This document shows, one piece after another, positions 1-10,873 of a stretch of DNA of 64,000 nucleotides. Position 1 is the first letter of the stretch, and each line of letters opens with the position of its first letter. Both the position numbers and the translations under genes were made by a program. This stretch comes from Chalciporus piperatus (Eukaryota > Basidiomycota > Agaricomycetes > Boletales > Boletaceae), in assembly GCA_038093975.1 (NCBI GenBank), contig JBBPTG010000084.1, positions 1 to 64,000 of the forward strand. The letters are read 5' to 3'. The notes under the pieces were generated by a model, which was not told the DNA's origin, made no database searches, and worked only from the letters and a program-made list of their open reading frames with translations.

Positions 1-946
1 TTTTCCACAAAGTCTACCTGAGATTCGGTCTTTACGACAAAATCATCAGCGACCGAGGACCACAATTCGCATCCGAGTTCGCTCGTGAACTAGGACGAAT
101 CCTTGGATACGATCTTTCCCTCTCCACCGCCTACCATCCCCAATCCGATGGGGAAACTGAACGTGTCAACCAGGAAGTAGAAACCTATCTCCGAATCTAC
201 TGTGGAGATAACCCCATATCCTGGGCTGATTCTATCTCCCACGCCGAATTTGCACACAATCATCGACTCCAGTCACCGGCAAATCCCCGTTCTATCTCAT
301 GATGGGATATGAACCCCGTCCTCTTCCTTCGGTGATTGCCGACTCCGCTTTACCCGCTGTCGAACTTCGCCTTCACTCCCTCACTGCTGCCAGAGACGAA
401 GCACTCGCCTCACACGAGCTTGCTAGACAAGTGATGTCCGCACGAACTCGACAGAAGTTCAAACCATTTGCCAAAGGAGACAAAGTCTGGCTAGAAGCAA
501 GAAACCTCAAACGGTCCCTTACTTCCCCAAAGTTTGCCCCGAAACGAGAAGGACCCTTTACCATCACGCAGGTCTTATCCCCACTATCTTATAAACTCCG
601 CCTCCCACAAACGTGGAAGATCCACCCCGTGTTTCATGCTTCTCTGTTATCGCCCTATCGCGAAAACCCCGTACACGGACCGAACTTCCCAGCTCCACCA
701 CCTGACTTGATAGAAGGCGAAGAAGAGTATGAGATCGAAAAGATTCTCCGACACCGAAGTTTCTCCGGACGCCACTCGTACCTGGTTCGCTGGAAAGGAT
801 ATACTGCTGACGAAGATCGCTGGCTCAAAGAGACAGACCTTACCCACGCCAAGGATGTTCTTGAAAACTATAAGAAAGCTCATCCATCCGCCTTCCCTTC
901 TTCCTCAAGATCCCCATCTTCTGTCAGACGCAAAACTCGCCGCTGA
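1..946 (+). pseudogene. Ty3/Gypsy pol 3' end: integrase core and chromodomain (element A)
   Basis: The first about 270 bases read, from base 3, as the end of a retroviral-type integrase core ([12 protein letters not shown], then [17 protein letters not shown], which carry the second Asp and the Glu of the D,D-35-E triad). The frame then breaks: integrase is read in the frame starting at base 3, but the continuation ([13 protein letters not shown] and onward, from 299) lies in another frame, so about one base was lost near 275. The second part holds the integrase C-terminal domain (KFAPKREGPFTI, TWKIHPVFHASLL) and a chromodomain (YEIEKILRHR, YLVRWKGY, DRWLKETDL) ending at 946. Chromodomain Gypsy elements use this domain to choose chromatin targets. 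The copy starts left of the window and is inactive as read. Confidence 0.9.
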
Positions 947-950
947 AACT

Positions 951-1499
951 ATGTCTGCTCCTACTACCCCTTCGTCGACCACTATGTCTTCCATTTCTTC
1001 TCTTTCTCATTCTTCTTCTTCTCCTACTTACCCCCCTGGTTTACCTATTCGTTCTCTACCTATTCAACCCACTCGTCCCTCTTCCCCCGAACCCGCTAGC
1101 CCAACCGTCGCTGAGGCTGGACGGAATACCACTGGTCTTCCACTAAACCCCGCTGGATGGCCAGTCTTGCAGGAAGACCTAGATGCCCCCACTCATATTG
1201 CCGCTATTCCCACTGTCAGAGTCTTATCCGTTGAATTACCACTCACCGCCCATCGTCTTCGTGACGAGTTGATGGACAATGCCGTCATGGATCGTATGTC
1301 CCAATTCTTACTTGACTCACGTCTCTCTGTACCCATTGGCGCCCACCTTGATCTGGGGTCACCCCTCTTTGCCCTCTACCGTGCCTACCTGCAAGCATCT
1401 CGTCTTGCCAATCTTCCTCCTTCCCTGACGACGGTTCACCAAGCTCATTCAGAAGCTGCCTCCCTCCGCAATATCCACGGTGATCTAATTACCAACTGA
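951..1499 (+). CDS. extra ORF after the pol of element A, cut off by LTR1
   Basis: An open frame begins at an ATG five bases after the pol stop and encodes about 182 residues. The first third is rich in Ser, Thr and Pro; the rest is more globular (PLNPAGWPVLQEDLDAP, LDLGSPLFALYRAYLQAS). Its stop codon is formed by the first bases of LTR1 (TGA of tgaaacg), so the frame is probably truncated by the insertion of the neighbouring element rather than ending naturally. I do not recognise the family. It could be a third gene of element A or coding-like sequence between pol and the lost LTR. Confidence 0.4.
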   Translation: MSAPTTPSSTTMSSISSLSHSSSSPTYPPGLPIRSLPIQPTRPSSPEPASPTVAEAGRNTTGLPLNPAGWPVLQEDLDAPTHIAAIPTVRVLSVELPLTAHRLRDELMDNAVMDRMSQFLLDSRLSVPIGAHLDLGSPLFALYRAYLQASRLANLPPSLTTVHQAHSEAASLRNIHGDLITN

Positions 1500-1972
1500 A
1501 ACGACTCAACTCAACTAAGAGCTAAGACTCACACTAGACAATAGCGAGCCGATGTACTTGGCTGAGGTTCGATGAGGAAACTCCAGGAGAACAAGACTGG
1601 GGAGTCCAGTGCTTGTTGACCCGGGTTTATATACTATTGTCAATGTTTGTACATGTTGTGGCTAAACCTTATCGTAGGTGACTGGGTATGACTCATACTG
1701 ACTACTAGCCAATGGCGTAACTAGCTCTACTGCGGAATGAGTAAGCGTGAGTCATATGATGAGTAATGCTGACTGATGCTGACGAGTGAGCGGTGAGTCA
1801 TCAGTTAGTAAGCGAAAGTCTAGACCTAGCTTATGTAAGTAAGTCACGTGATGCGATAAGATAAGATAACAAAAGAGAAGATGAAACGACTAAGTCCAAG
1901 AAACGAAGAGAAACCTAGTAAGCGTAATGGGATGTAGGGATGATTAGGATAAGGAATGGAGCGTTCGTAACA
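1497..1972 (-). repeat. LTR1: 3' LTR of minus-strand Gypsy copy B
   Basis: A 476-base long terminal repeat. On the minus strand it starts TGTTACGAACGC and ends GAGTCGTTTCA, the usual TG...CA ends. Two relatives lie at 6816-7348 and 10874-11448 in the same orientation. Compared with LTR2 it lacks part of the first about 160 bases but is almost identical over about 290 bases in the middle. The adjacent purine tract at 1973-1985 fixes it as the 3' LTR of copy B. The five bases on its outer side (ccaac) are not repeated next to LTR2 or LTR3. Confidence 0.9.
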
Positions 1973-1985
1973 CTACCCCCTCTCT
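1973..1985 (-). other. polypurine tract of copy B
   Basis: The minus-strand sequence AGAGAGGGGGTAG lies directly upstream of LTR1, where the plus-strand DNA primer of an LTR retrotransposon is expected. The matching tract of copy C is at 7349-7361 beside LTR2. Confidence 0.75.
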
Positions 1986-2006
1986 ATGGATCGTATTCCT
2001 AGACGA

Positions 2007-2573
2007 TCAGATTTCGATGAGTGGACCTTGATTCATCCATGGCACTCCATTTGCTGGTGGAGCCACTGCGACCTGAAGGTTGTTGTTTGTCCAGGTTACT
2101 GGTGGTTCGAATGGGTTACCATCGTTTTCATCGACAGGAATAGGGTGGGGAGCACCTACGAGTGCAGGGTCGGGAATAGGAACTTCAGCGAGATCAGGCC
2201 AATTTGTGGGCCATTCCTGCTGATCAGGATTCTCTGGCTGTTCCTCCATCACGTTATCCCACTTGCTCAGATCCGGGTGCCATACGACAAGTTTCATCCA
2301 CCTTGTCGTCCAATCCCAGTTAACCTCAATAGACGTGGACCGTCTGGTAACGATCATTTGAGCGAACATGAGATATTGAATGGCGATGGTGACGACGACG
2401 ATGGCGATGAAAGTGAGGAGGGAGGGGATGAGCATGCGGAGAATCCAACCGTTGCAGATGACGAAAAGTACAAAGAGGAGGGAGAGGACAAAGTTGCCTC
2501 GATCCCGAGTGAAGTTTCGAATGAAGATGTCGCGGAGGACACTCTCCCAAGCGTATGCGTCGTTGAGATCCAT
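2007..2573 (-). CDS. membrane ORF downstream of pol in Gypsy copy B (env-like position)
   Basis: An intact 188-residue frame between the chromodomain stop and the polypurine tract. Residues about 27-45 (NFVLSLLFVLFVICNGWIL) and 48-74 (IPSLLTFIAIVVVTIAIQYL) are two strongly hydrophobic segments fit to cross a membrane. An acidic, Pro- and Trp-rich tail follows (NPDQQEWPTNWPDL). A diverged relative with the same layout sits at the same place in copy C (7360-7626), which argues that the frame was kept by selection in the family. The position after pol is that of env in retroviruses, but no signal peptide, furin site or fusion peptide is evident, so envelope function is not shown. Confidence 0.6.
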   Translation of the reverse strand: MDLNDAYAWESVLRDIFIRNFTRDRGNFVLSLLFVLFVICNGWILRMLIPSLLTFIAIVVVTIAIQYLMFAQMIVTRRSTSIEVNWDWTTRWMKLVVWHPDLSKWDNVMEEQPENPDQQEWPTNWPDLAEVPIPDPALVGAPHPIPVDENDGNPFEPPVTWTNNNLQVAVAPPANGVPWMNQGPLIEI

Positions 2574-2636
2574 TGGTGATGATGGTGGTTCGTGGAAGAG
2601 AAACCGTGAGAGTAAAGACCGTCAAACATCAGTCTC

Positions 2637-5600
2637 TTATACCTCCTCGGTATTTGGCACGGTATTCAACCAATTGATTTGTCCATCATCCACCTGACTC
2701 GTTAGATTGTCATACGGTTGGAACAGTGACTCAAATAGACTCCGTGACATGCGAAGGAATCGTGGAGCGGACGGATGTATCTTGTTGAATTCCCTTATTG
2801 CATCCTGTGCATTCTTGAGATTAGATCTTGGTTCCCATGTCCGATCAGATTCCGCATAGCCCTTCCAGTGCACGAGGTATTTCAGGGTTTTACCCTGTAA
2901 ACGAGACTCAACGATGTAGTCCACCTCATATCCATCATCTCTGTCTTCTGTCACAATCACAGGCCCAGGCTTGTCAATGGTTTGCTTCCGTAACCTGTCC
3001 TTGTATGGTTTGACACGTGAAACATTAACGACGGGGTGAATTTTCATAGTACGCGGAAGCTTCAAATGTAGTGTGTTCCGTCCAATCAGGGTTGTGATTT
3101 CGTAAGGGCCCAACCATCGTGGGGAGAGTTTCTTAGATCTCTGCGCCAGGCAGAGATTAGCTGTAGACAACCAGACTTTCTGACCAATCTCGTAAGATGG
3201 CGATTCAGAGCGGTGTTTGTCGGCTTGCGCTTTCATACGCTTCTGAGCTTCTATTATGTTATCCTTGGTTTCTTTCAACGTATTGGCAAGTGCGTCAACA
3301 AAGCCCGTAGCAGCTGGTGCTTTAGATGTGTAATTCTCTATTTCCATCCTTGGAGAATATGTGTGCATGACGTTGAAAGGTGCTTTAGATGTAGAAGCTT
3401 GCTTCTTCGAGTTGTATGAGAATTGCGCAATTGGCAACCAGTCCATTCTTCTTGTTTTTCTGACGTGAATAGACGGAGATACTGTTGTAGATCTTGATTC
3501 ATACGTTCAGTTTGTCCATCAGTTTGGGGGTGAAAGGCGGTGGAGAGTTTGGGCGTAATGCCAAGACGTTTGCATATGTCTTTCATCACTTGAGACGCGA
3601 ATTGCGGTCCTCGGTCCGATATGATGGTTTTAGGAAGTCCATGATGTTTCCACACATGGGTTAGGTAAAGACGAGCAGTGTCGAGAGCGGTGACTGTCTT
3701 GTTGCAGGGAATGAATTCTACTTCTTTGGAGAATCTGTCGACGACGACAAGAATGGAATCAGATCCATTCGAGAGTGGCAAATCGGTAGTGAAATCTGCA
3801 GAGATATGTTCCCAGGGAAGATCCGGAACTTCAAGGGGACGAAGCTTTCCAGAAGGAGCATAGTTTATCCCTTTGAAACGTGCACATCTGTCGCAGCGTG
3901 AGATATAGTCTTTCACGAGCGTAGCCATTCCTGGCCAGGCGTAGCTGCGCTGTAGCAGTTGAATTGTCTTTTCATATTCGGGATGTCCAGCAACGGGCGT
4001 GTCGTGATGAAGTCGAATAATCTCCATGCGAAGATCTTCTTCTTCAGAAACGTACAACCTTCCTTTCTTGTCAATCAGAATTCCATCAGATTCTTCACAA
4101 ATGCCGTGTTCTTTACAGAGTCTCATGACTTCTGTCTCACGTATTTTGAAGGTTGCTTTTCTAATTTTGTTCTTGATCAGATCGGAATCGGTTGAGAGTT
4201 GAACAGTTGACGTGGCAGCTATTCTGTCCGGAGGTATTACAAGGACAGCTTTGTTATCTGCTTCGATACCGACTGCGTGATCTTCTCTTCTTGATAGGGC
4301 GTCGGCTTTTCCCATTTGGGAACCTGCCTTGTGTAACCATTTGAAATTGAATCGGCTAAGATATTGAGACCAGCGTGCTTGGCGTCGATTTAGATCTTGC
4401 CGAGTCATGAAGAACTGACGATTCGCGTGATCGTTCCAGATTTCAAACTCGTGTTTAGAACCTTCCAGATAATGTCTCCATTGTTCTAGACTTCTGATAA
4501 CGCTTAGCATCTCTTTATCCGCGATAGGGTAATTGCGTTCTTCCGGTGACATGGAGTGGGAAGAGAACGCGTCGGGATGCCATTTGTCTCCTTGTTCTAT
4601 AGATAGAACAGCACCTGTGGCATCATTAGATGCGTCCGATTCTAGACGGAAGCGTTTGTCGTTGTCTGGAAAAGCGAGTATGGGAGCGGTAATGAACTTC
4701 TGTTTTAACGTGTTGAAGGCGTTCCGCTGTGCATCTTCCCATGCAAATTTCACATCTTTCTTCGTAAGGTCATTCAATGGTCTAGCCACTTGAGCGTAGT
4801 CTTGAATGAAACGGCGATAGAAGTTGGCTAATCCAAGAAAGCTTCTGACACCTCTGACATTTGTCGGAGTTGGCCATTCGGTGATTGCCTTAACCTTATC
4901 GTCATCCATCCTGATTCCCTCGGGAGTAATTGTCATTCCCAAGAATTCCACTTCTTTGGTATGGAAGACACATTTCTCTGGTTTGACGAAACGATCATTT
5001 TCTTCTAGGCGACGAAGGACTTCCTTGACTATTTTGGCATGGACAGCAGGGTCATCGGATTTGGTAAAGATCATGATGTAATCAATGTAGACAACAACGG
5101 CGTCTTCCATATCCGAGAAGATGTCGTTCATCATGGTCTGGAATGTTGCAGGAGAGTTACATAATCCGAAGTACATGACCAAGGGTTCGAAGGCGCCACG
5201 GAAGCACACGAATGCGGCTTTAGATTCATCGCCTTCTTTGATGCGGATGTTGTTGTATCTCCAACGCAAGTCCATTTTGGTAAACAGTTTTGCGCCTTTC
5301 AGTTTATCAACTAATTGGGAAATGAGGGGTAGCGGATAATTGTTTTTCACCGTGTGTTCATTTAGGTATCGATAATCTTGAACCATGCGTTTCTTGCCAT
5401 CTTTCTTAGGAACGAAGAACACAGGAGAAGTTTGCTCAGATTTGGAAGAACGAATGTACCCTTTCTTGAGCTGATCATCGATGAATGCACTGACTTCTTC
5501 CTGTTCCGTAACAGAGAGTGGGATTAGACGACCCTTTTTCAGCTTGTAGGTGTCTTTTAGGTCAATTGCGTGATCCCACGGTTTACGGGTTGGCATGCGT

Positions 5601-6241
5601 TCAGATTCCTTTTTCTTGAACAGGTGAATATACTTGTGATACTCTTTTGGAACAAGCTCTTCCGGAGTCTTTTCCGTTTTCGGTTCAGATGCATCCTTCT
5701 TTGCGGCGTTAATGTGACGAAGAGAATTTCGTTCTTCATCATCAAGTTGTCATGCGAACGGTGGTTTATCTCGTAAAACGGAACAAGACCAAGGACAACG
5801 TGTCATGTGGACCGTTCCTTCGTTCCAATCTATCTCTGGATTGTGTTGCTTCAGCCATGCGTATCCTAGTATCATCTGATTCTTTCTGAGATCAGTGACT
5901 CGGACTTCTGCAATGGCCTTCTCACGATGTCCGTTGAAATGGATAATGATTTCCGCACAGTGTGTTATCTGTCCAGCGGAGTTATGTGTTCCGTCCACGT
6001 TGTATACCGTAAGTGGATGTCTGAGTTGCACAAGGGGTAATTTGATTTTATCAGCCCATCTCCGATCAACGAAGATAGCATTAGCTCCTGAATCAAGAAG
6101 TGCTTCTGCTCGTGTGAAAGCAGACGGGAGGCGTTGCGAGGCAATGGAAGTGGATAACTTCAGTTCTCGGTCCGTCGTGCGAATGAAACGTGGTCCTGGG
6201 TTTTCGGAAAGATATCGGATTATGGAAACGGAATTAAGCAC
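2637..6241 (-). pseudogene. pol of Gypsy copy B: protease, RT, RNase H, integrase, chromodomain
   Basis: Protease is near the start with active-site motif LLDSGANAIF. One in-frame TGA at about 5748-5750 (after RDKPPFA) separates it from RT in the same frame; it looks like an Arg CGA changed to TGA. RT has the usual blocks (DYRYLNEHTVKNNYPLP, PATFQTMMNDIF), but the catalytic box reads VVYIDYIMIF, so the second Asp of YxDD is Tyr. RNase H (LESDASNDATGAVLS) and the integrase zinc finger and core ([30 protein letters not shown]) follow. At about 3446 the frame shifts before the sequence starting MDWLPIAQFSYN. The chromodomain (YEVDYIVESRL, YLVHWKGYAESDRTW) ends at 2637. The copy cannot make a complete functional Pol. 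Confidence 0.93.
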
Positions 6242-6351
6242 CTGACTAGAGTCCAGGCCAAGCTCATGATCAACATGAGTCCCCGTTTGACTGTGTGAAT
6301 AGTTTACAGATTTTCCTAACGAGTTAGTTGCGGTCCGTTTGCCCAGATCAT

Positions 6352-6783
6352 TCAGGCCGCTTTGCCTTTTCCCTTCATTTCGATGTCTTTCATATCGTAG
6401 AAGTAAGCCTTCATTTCATCGAATGAACGGCCTTCAAGAGTGTTAGATTCGGTAGACAGTTCTCTCACCTGTCTCTTCTGAAGTTTGCAAGCACGTTTGT
6501 GTTCGCCTCGTGACCAACCACAGCCCTTGCATTTGGTACTAGGTACCGGACATTGCTGTTTCGGATGTCCCGGTTTCCCACAGTTCCAACAGTTTCCTTG
6601 TTTCTTCTCTTTGAAATTGCTTGTGGCCGCCTTTACGACAGACGGTGCTTCTTCTTCTTCCACGATTTCTCCTTCTTCGATTTCTGCAGAACCTATATCC
6701 ATTGGGGCACCACGACCTGGTTGTGTGCCCGTGTTGGTATATTTATATCGCGGGGTATCACCTGCGGTTCCTGTCTTGATCAT
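6352..6783 (-). pseudogene. gag remnant of Gypsy copy B (nucleocapsid zinc knuckle)
   Basis: A 143-residue frame with an acidic stretch (IEEGEIVEEEEAPSVV) and one CCHC zinc knuckle, CWNCGKPGHPKQQCP, which binds RNA in Gag. Gag of this class normally has a capsid region of 200 or more residues before the knuckle; here the frame opens only 32 bases from LTR2, so that part is gone. It ends out of frame with the protease 110 bases downstream. Confidence 0.8.
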
Positions 6784-6815
6784 GGAGATAAGTTATTTCC
6801 TTCCTGCAAGGAGAC

Positions 6816-7348
6816 TGAAACGACTCAACTCAATCAAGAGCTAGCGCTATCATCAGACAACATGCCCTAGCGAAACCACATCAACTCAGTAACTAGAGCT
6901 GAGGATCAGACTAGGCAAGCAGGAGCGCTTGGCCCATGAAGTTCAAGAAGAGGAAACTCCAGGAGAACAAGACTGGGGAGTCCAGTGCTTGTCGACCCGG
7001 GTTTATATACTATTGTCAATGTTTGTACATGTTGTGGCTAAACCTTATCGTAGGTGACTGGGTATGACTCATACTGACTACTAGCCAATGGCGTAACTAG
7101 CTCTACTGCGGAATGAGTAAGCGTGAGTCATATGATGAGTAATGCTGACTGATGCTGACGAGTGAGCGGTGAGTCATCAGTTAGTAAGCGAAGGTCTAGA
7201 CCTAGCTTATGTAAGTAAGTCACGTGATGCGATAAGATAAGATAACAAAAGAGAAAGTGAAACGACTAAGTCCAAAAGTGAAAGAGAAACGTAGTAAGCG
7301 TAGTGAAGTCTAGGAAAGACTAGGATAAAGAACTGAGCGTTCGTAACA
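6816..7348 (-). repeat. LTR2: LTR shared by copies B and C
   Basis: A 533-base LTR with the same termini as LTR1 and LTR3. It is the 5' LTR of copy B (gag side) and, judged by the polypurine tract at 7349-7361, the 3' LTR of copy C. By eye its two ends match LTR3 best, while about 270 bases in the middle are almost identical to LTR1, so it is a mosaic. Confidence 0.85.
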
Positions 7349-7361
7349 CTACCTCCTCTCT
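7349..7361 (-). other. polypurine tract of copy C
   Basis: Minus-strand AGAGAGGAGGTAG directly upstream of LTR2, differing by one base from the tract of copy B. The next about 25 bases also match those beside LTR1. Confidence 0.65.
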
Positions 7362-7626
7362 ATGGATCGTATTCCAGACGATCAAGACCTTGCAAGGATA
7401 TCAACCTGTGAAGAAGCACGAACATTGTGCAATGAACGGCGATGATGATGATGATATCGAGAATCATGATGATGGGGATGGGTGGTAGGATTCTCAGAAT
7501 CCGGAATTGGGATAGTTGAAATGCGAAACAGCATGTGATGATGACAACGTATCTGCGAGTGCGAGCATTGCGATAGTTGCGAGCGACGACATTGCGAACG
7601 ACAGCGGCGAAGGCATGTGAGTTCAT
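7360..7626 (-). pseudogene. diverged membrane ORF of copy C
   Basis: About 88 residues from an ATG at 7626 (the frame opens further upstream). It has the arrangement of the copy B membrane ORF: a short N-terminus with AFAAVVRNVVARNYRNARTR (compare AYAWESVLRDIFIRNFTRDR), then two hydrophobic stretches around IITCCFAFQLSQFRI and IPIIMILDIIIIIAVHCTMF. The acidic C-terminal half is missing, so the copy is shortened. Confidence 0.5.
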
Positions 7627-7699
7627 TGTGATGATTGTTTCAATGATGGATGTGAATGGAGAGCAAGAGCGTAAAACATCACTCTTTATACCTTTTCGG

Positions 7700-8240
7700 T
7701 TCTCGGCACGGTTTCCAATCAATTGATGTTTTCATCGTCAGTCTGACTCGATCGACTGTCATGCAGTTGTAATTGTGACTCGAATAGAATTCTGAGTCAT
7801 GCTGTGTAAGCGCAGGGTGAACGGATGTGTAGCGTGGGAAATTCTAATTGCATCCAGTGCAATGTCAAGAATAGACCTTGGTTATCACGTGCGAGTAGAT
7901 TTCGCATAGCTTTCAATGCGCAAGGCATTTCAGGTTTTGACCTTGTAAGCATGAATCAACGATGTAATTCACTTTGTGTTCGTCATGGGATATGGAAGCT
8001 TCAAGCGTATAGCGTTCCGACCAATCAGGTTTGCGATTGTGTAAGGTTCTAACCTTGTAAGAAAGGTTTCCTTGGATTGTATCAACACGTTTCTCGAGTG
8101 TGTCAATGAGAATTGCAGCAGCGAGTGCTAAAGCGAGTGGTGATGAGCGTGAAGATTGTGAAATCCTCAGAAATGCGCGTTCTCGGTAGAGATTTGGGTT
8201 CTTCAAGCGACTGCGGCTTGGAATTTGGGCGAGAGAAAGA
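7700..8240 (-). pseudogene. decayed integrase end and chromodomain of copy C
   Basis: This stretch aligns by eye with 2640-3190 of copy B, for example NYIVDSCLQGQNLKCLAH against DYIVESRLQGKTLKYLVH, and at DNA level around cttggttatcacgtgcgag. Small deletions and stops prevent continuous translation. Confidence 0.7.
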
Positions 8241-10873
8241 GATTTTGAGCGAAGAAAATGATTATGGTTAACACCATTATTGTTCGTACCCTTGGTACTC
8301 TCTTGTACTCTTCACACTAGCGTGTTCATAGTGTGTCACTTGTCGTAACACCTGTCGTAACACTTGTGTCATTGCCATAACACTTTGTATTCCTTGTGTC
8401 ACTTCACGTTCCATTGGTGTTCATTGGTAACACATCTTCGTGTGCATTCCCGCAACACTTCATCGTGTCACTACCATTCCACTACCTCCTCTCTTTGGTT
8501 TGGATTCCAGACAAACCCTACGGAGAACCAAACGCTACGGTGAACTCACAGAGGAACTCTATGGTTCTTTGGCCCGGTCGACCTTCTCGATACTCGATGG
8601 AAGTAGGAGTTTCATGTGATCTTGACAATCCCCCCGGTAAAAAAAAATTTCACGGTTTCTGTAGGTTTCTTCACAGATAACCGAAACGACGAGTGGTTTG
8701 GGATTGTTCGAGCGATGAGCGACAACAGCTCAATGGAATTCGCTTCCATACTTCGAGTGCTTGAGACAGCAATGAGGATTGATAGTGATGAGCGAAAGCA
8801 GCTCAATGGGTTTGGATCCCAGACAATGCTATTCAAGTAGCAATGAGCGGAAACAGCTCTGTCGATTTGGATTCCAGACTACTCGGATTTCATGCATGTG
8901 GCAGCGGTGTGCGCAAACGTAACGAGCGAAAACAGCTCGACGAATTTGGATTTCAGACAGCGGGCGGCAAGAGTTTTGGATTCCAGACACGTTCAGGGAT
9001 AACACCCTAGTAGAATAGACACTAGTGACAGCGTTCTTGACGCGATGTGTCGGTGACAACGATGATAAAATCGTAAAGCTGTCTTTCAAGCTTGCTGACG
9101 ACGATAGGGACAAGGGAATATGCGGTGACAGCATACGAGCGAGTTTCAAGCTTTCAGTGATGTCCGTGAGGGACTATGTCTCGACTGGTAAACACAGTGT
9201 TCCGTTCCACTCGATGGAAAGGGGTAAAAACGCGACGCGGAGTACGATGATGTTCGACATCATGTTCGACAGTTGTTAACTCAACGAAAGCAGTTGAAGT
9301 GTCGTGAACGCGGTAAGCGGAAAATCAAGTATCCAGTTCCACTCGATGGAAGGACAAAGAACGCGGCACGCTGATAAGCGGCGGGATTGCTCGACAAGTA
9401 GATACCTACTGTCAGCGATGACAAGGCGCGAAGACAGCGCAGGTACCCACTTGCGATCGACAGTTGAGTGGCGTACTGGTGACGAGACGACTAGACGATA
9501 ACGATAAAGTCGTAAAGCTATCTTTCAAGCTTGTAGATGTCGAGGGAGACGAAGTCGAGCGGCGGCGGCTCTTGCACGTGAGTTGCGATAACTCAGGGTA
9601 TTGATCTTCTAAGTACTGCTAGAGTACTGCATGTTGATTGTCCAAACCGGTATAGAAGACCAAGTGAGGTTCAACAGATCGTGAAGCTATCTTTCAGGCT
9701 TCGCGGATGACGGCGACGGAATGCGCAACAGAGGTAGACACTCTAGTTGCCAGGGAATAGTTGCAGAGCAACGGTGACGATGTACACGGTAGAGGTAGAC
9801 ACTCTAGCAGAGTCGCAAGACAGCGACGACGATGTACGCGGATAGGGGTGTGGGGTGACGACGACGATGAATGGGTAACAGAAACTGGGCACTAAATGCT
9901 GACCCATGAGAAATGAAAAGCCAGAAGGCGAATTCGTGACGTCAACAGGTGATCACGCGAACCTGGATCATGTGTACACGCAAAGGCTATTGGTAATACC
10001 CAAGCGATCTCCAATGATCAAAGAGCCCCTTGTGCACTATGGGGAACAGCAACATTATCCTGTTTAGAACGGTGGACAGCCGTATGTGCAGCAGTGGGAA
10101 CAGAGTTGCTTTCTCCGAGCGTGTCACGTACGCCAACGGTCAAACGACCAACTCTTTAGCCCTAGAGTCCGGGCAGTGTGATCAAGTTTATCCAAGTGTC
10201 ATGACGCAGTCATCAACACTAGGTAGTGACTCTTTTAGCTCACGACCAAAGCTAGGTAGGTCTGAGTATGTGGCGACGATGACGACATGTTGCGGACGCA
10301 GCAACAGTGATGACGATATGAGCTGGCTAGCAGCCTCGACAGTGACAAGGATGGTGAGCGCGACGACAGCGCAATAGATTACAGAGGTAAGCACTCTGCT
10401 GGGTTGTAAGACAGTGACGACGTACTGTTGCGATAGCAGCAACGATGAGCTCGATCTCGATGAGCATGTACGCGAACGATGGCGATGAGCTGACTGGCAG
10501 GCTCGACGATGTTGACAATGATGAGCTGACTTGCAAGCTCGACGACGACGACGATGACGTCGGATTTGCTGACCGAGTTATCTTCAGCGATGAGAACGAT
10601 GGTGAGCTGACTAGCAGACTCAACGCGGACGACGATATGTTTTGCTGACCTAGTTATCTTCAGCGACGACGAAGCACGTTTCTCGATTGTGCTGGTACCC
10701 ACTTGCGACGACGGTGAAGTGGCATACGATGGTGAGCTGACTAGCAGCAACGATGGCGAGGCGCGAACAAGCAGCGCAGGCACCCATTTGCGATGACGGT
10801 GCAGATGGCGTACAACGAGTGCGGCAGTGACGAGACACTGAGGCAGAGAGGATTAATAATAGTCTTGTTCTAA
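8240..10873. repeat. imperfect repeat array inside copy C
   Basis: No gene is supported here. About 8300-8480 is built around gtaacac-type words like those at the LTR end. About 8700-8990 repeats a unit containing gagcgaaaacagctc followed by tttggattccagaca four or more times. At about 9200 and 9335 a unit with ccactcgatggaa recurs. At about 9070, 9505 and 9680 a unit with cgtaaagctatctttcaagc recurs. At about 9735, 9790 and 10380 aggtagacactct recurs. At about 10485, 10520, 10610 and 10730 the word gatgagctgactagcag recurs. The repeats are diverged, so they are old. Confidence 0.6.

Larger units (their letters stand above)
1497..7348 (-). mobile_element. Ty3/Gypsy chromodomain retrotransposon, copy B
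   Basis: Minus-strand element bounded by LTR2 (5') and LTR1 (3'). In transcription order it has a gag remnant with zinc knuckle, aspartic protease, reverse transcriptase and RNase H, integrase, chromodomain, and a separate small membrane ORF before the polypurine tract. The order PR-RT-RH-IN-chromodomain is that of fungal chromoviruses. Only 32 bases separate LTR2 from the remaining gag ATG, so the primer-binding site and capsid part of gag are missing. It also has an in-frame stop between protease and RT, a changed RT active site and a frameshift in integrase. Its 5' LTR doubles as the 3' LTR of copy C. Confidence 0.9.
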
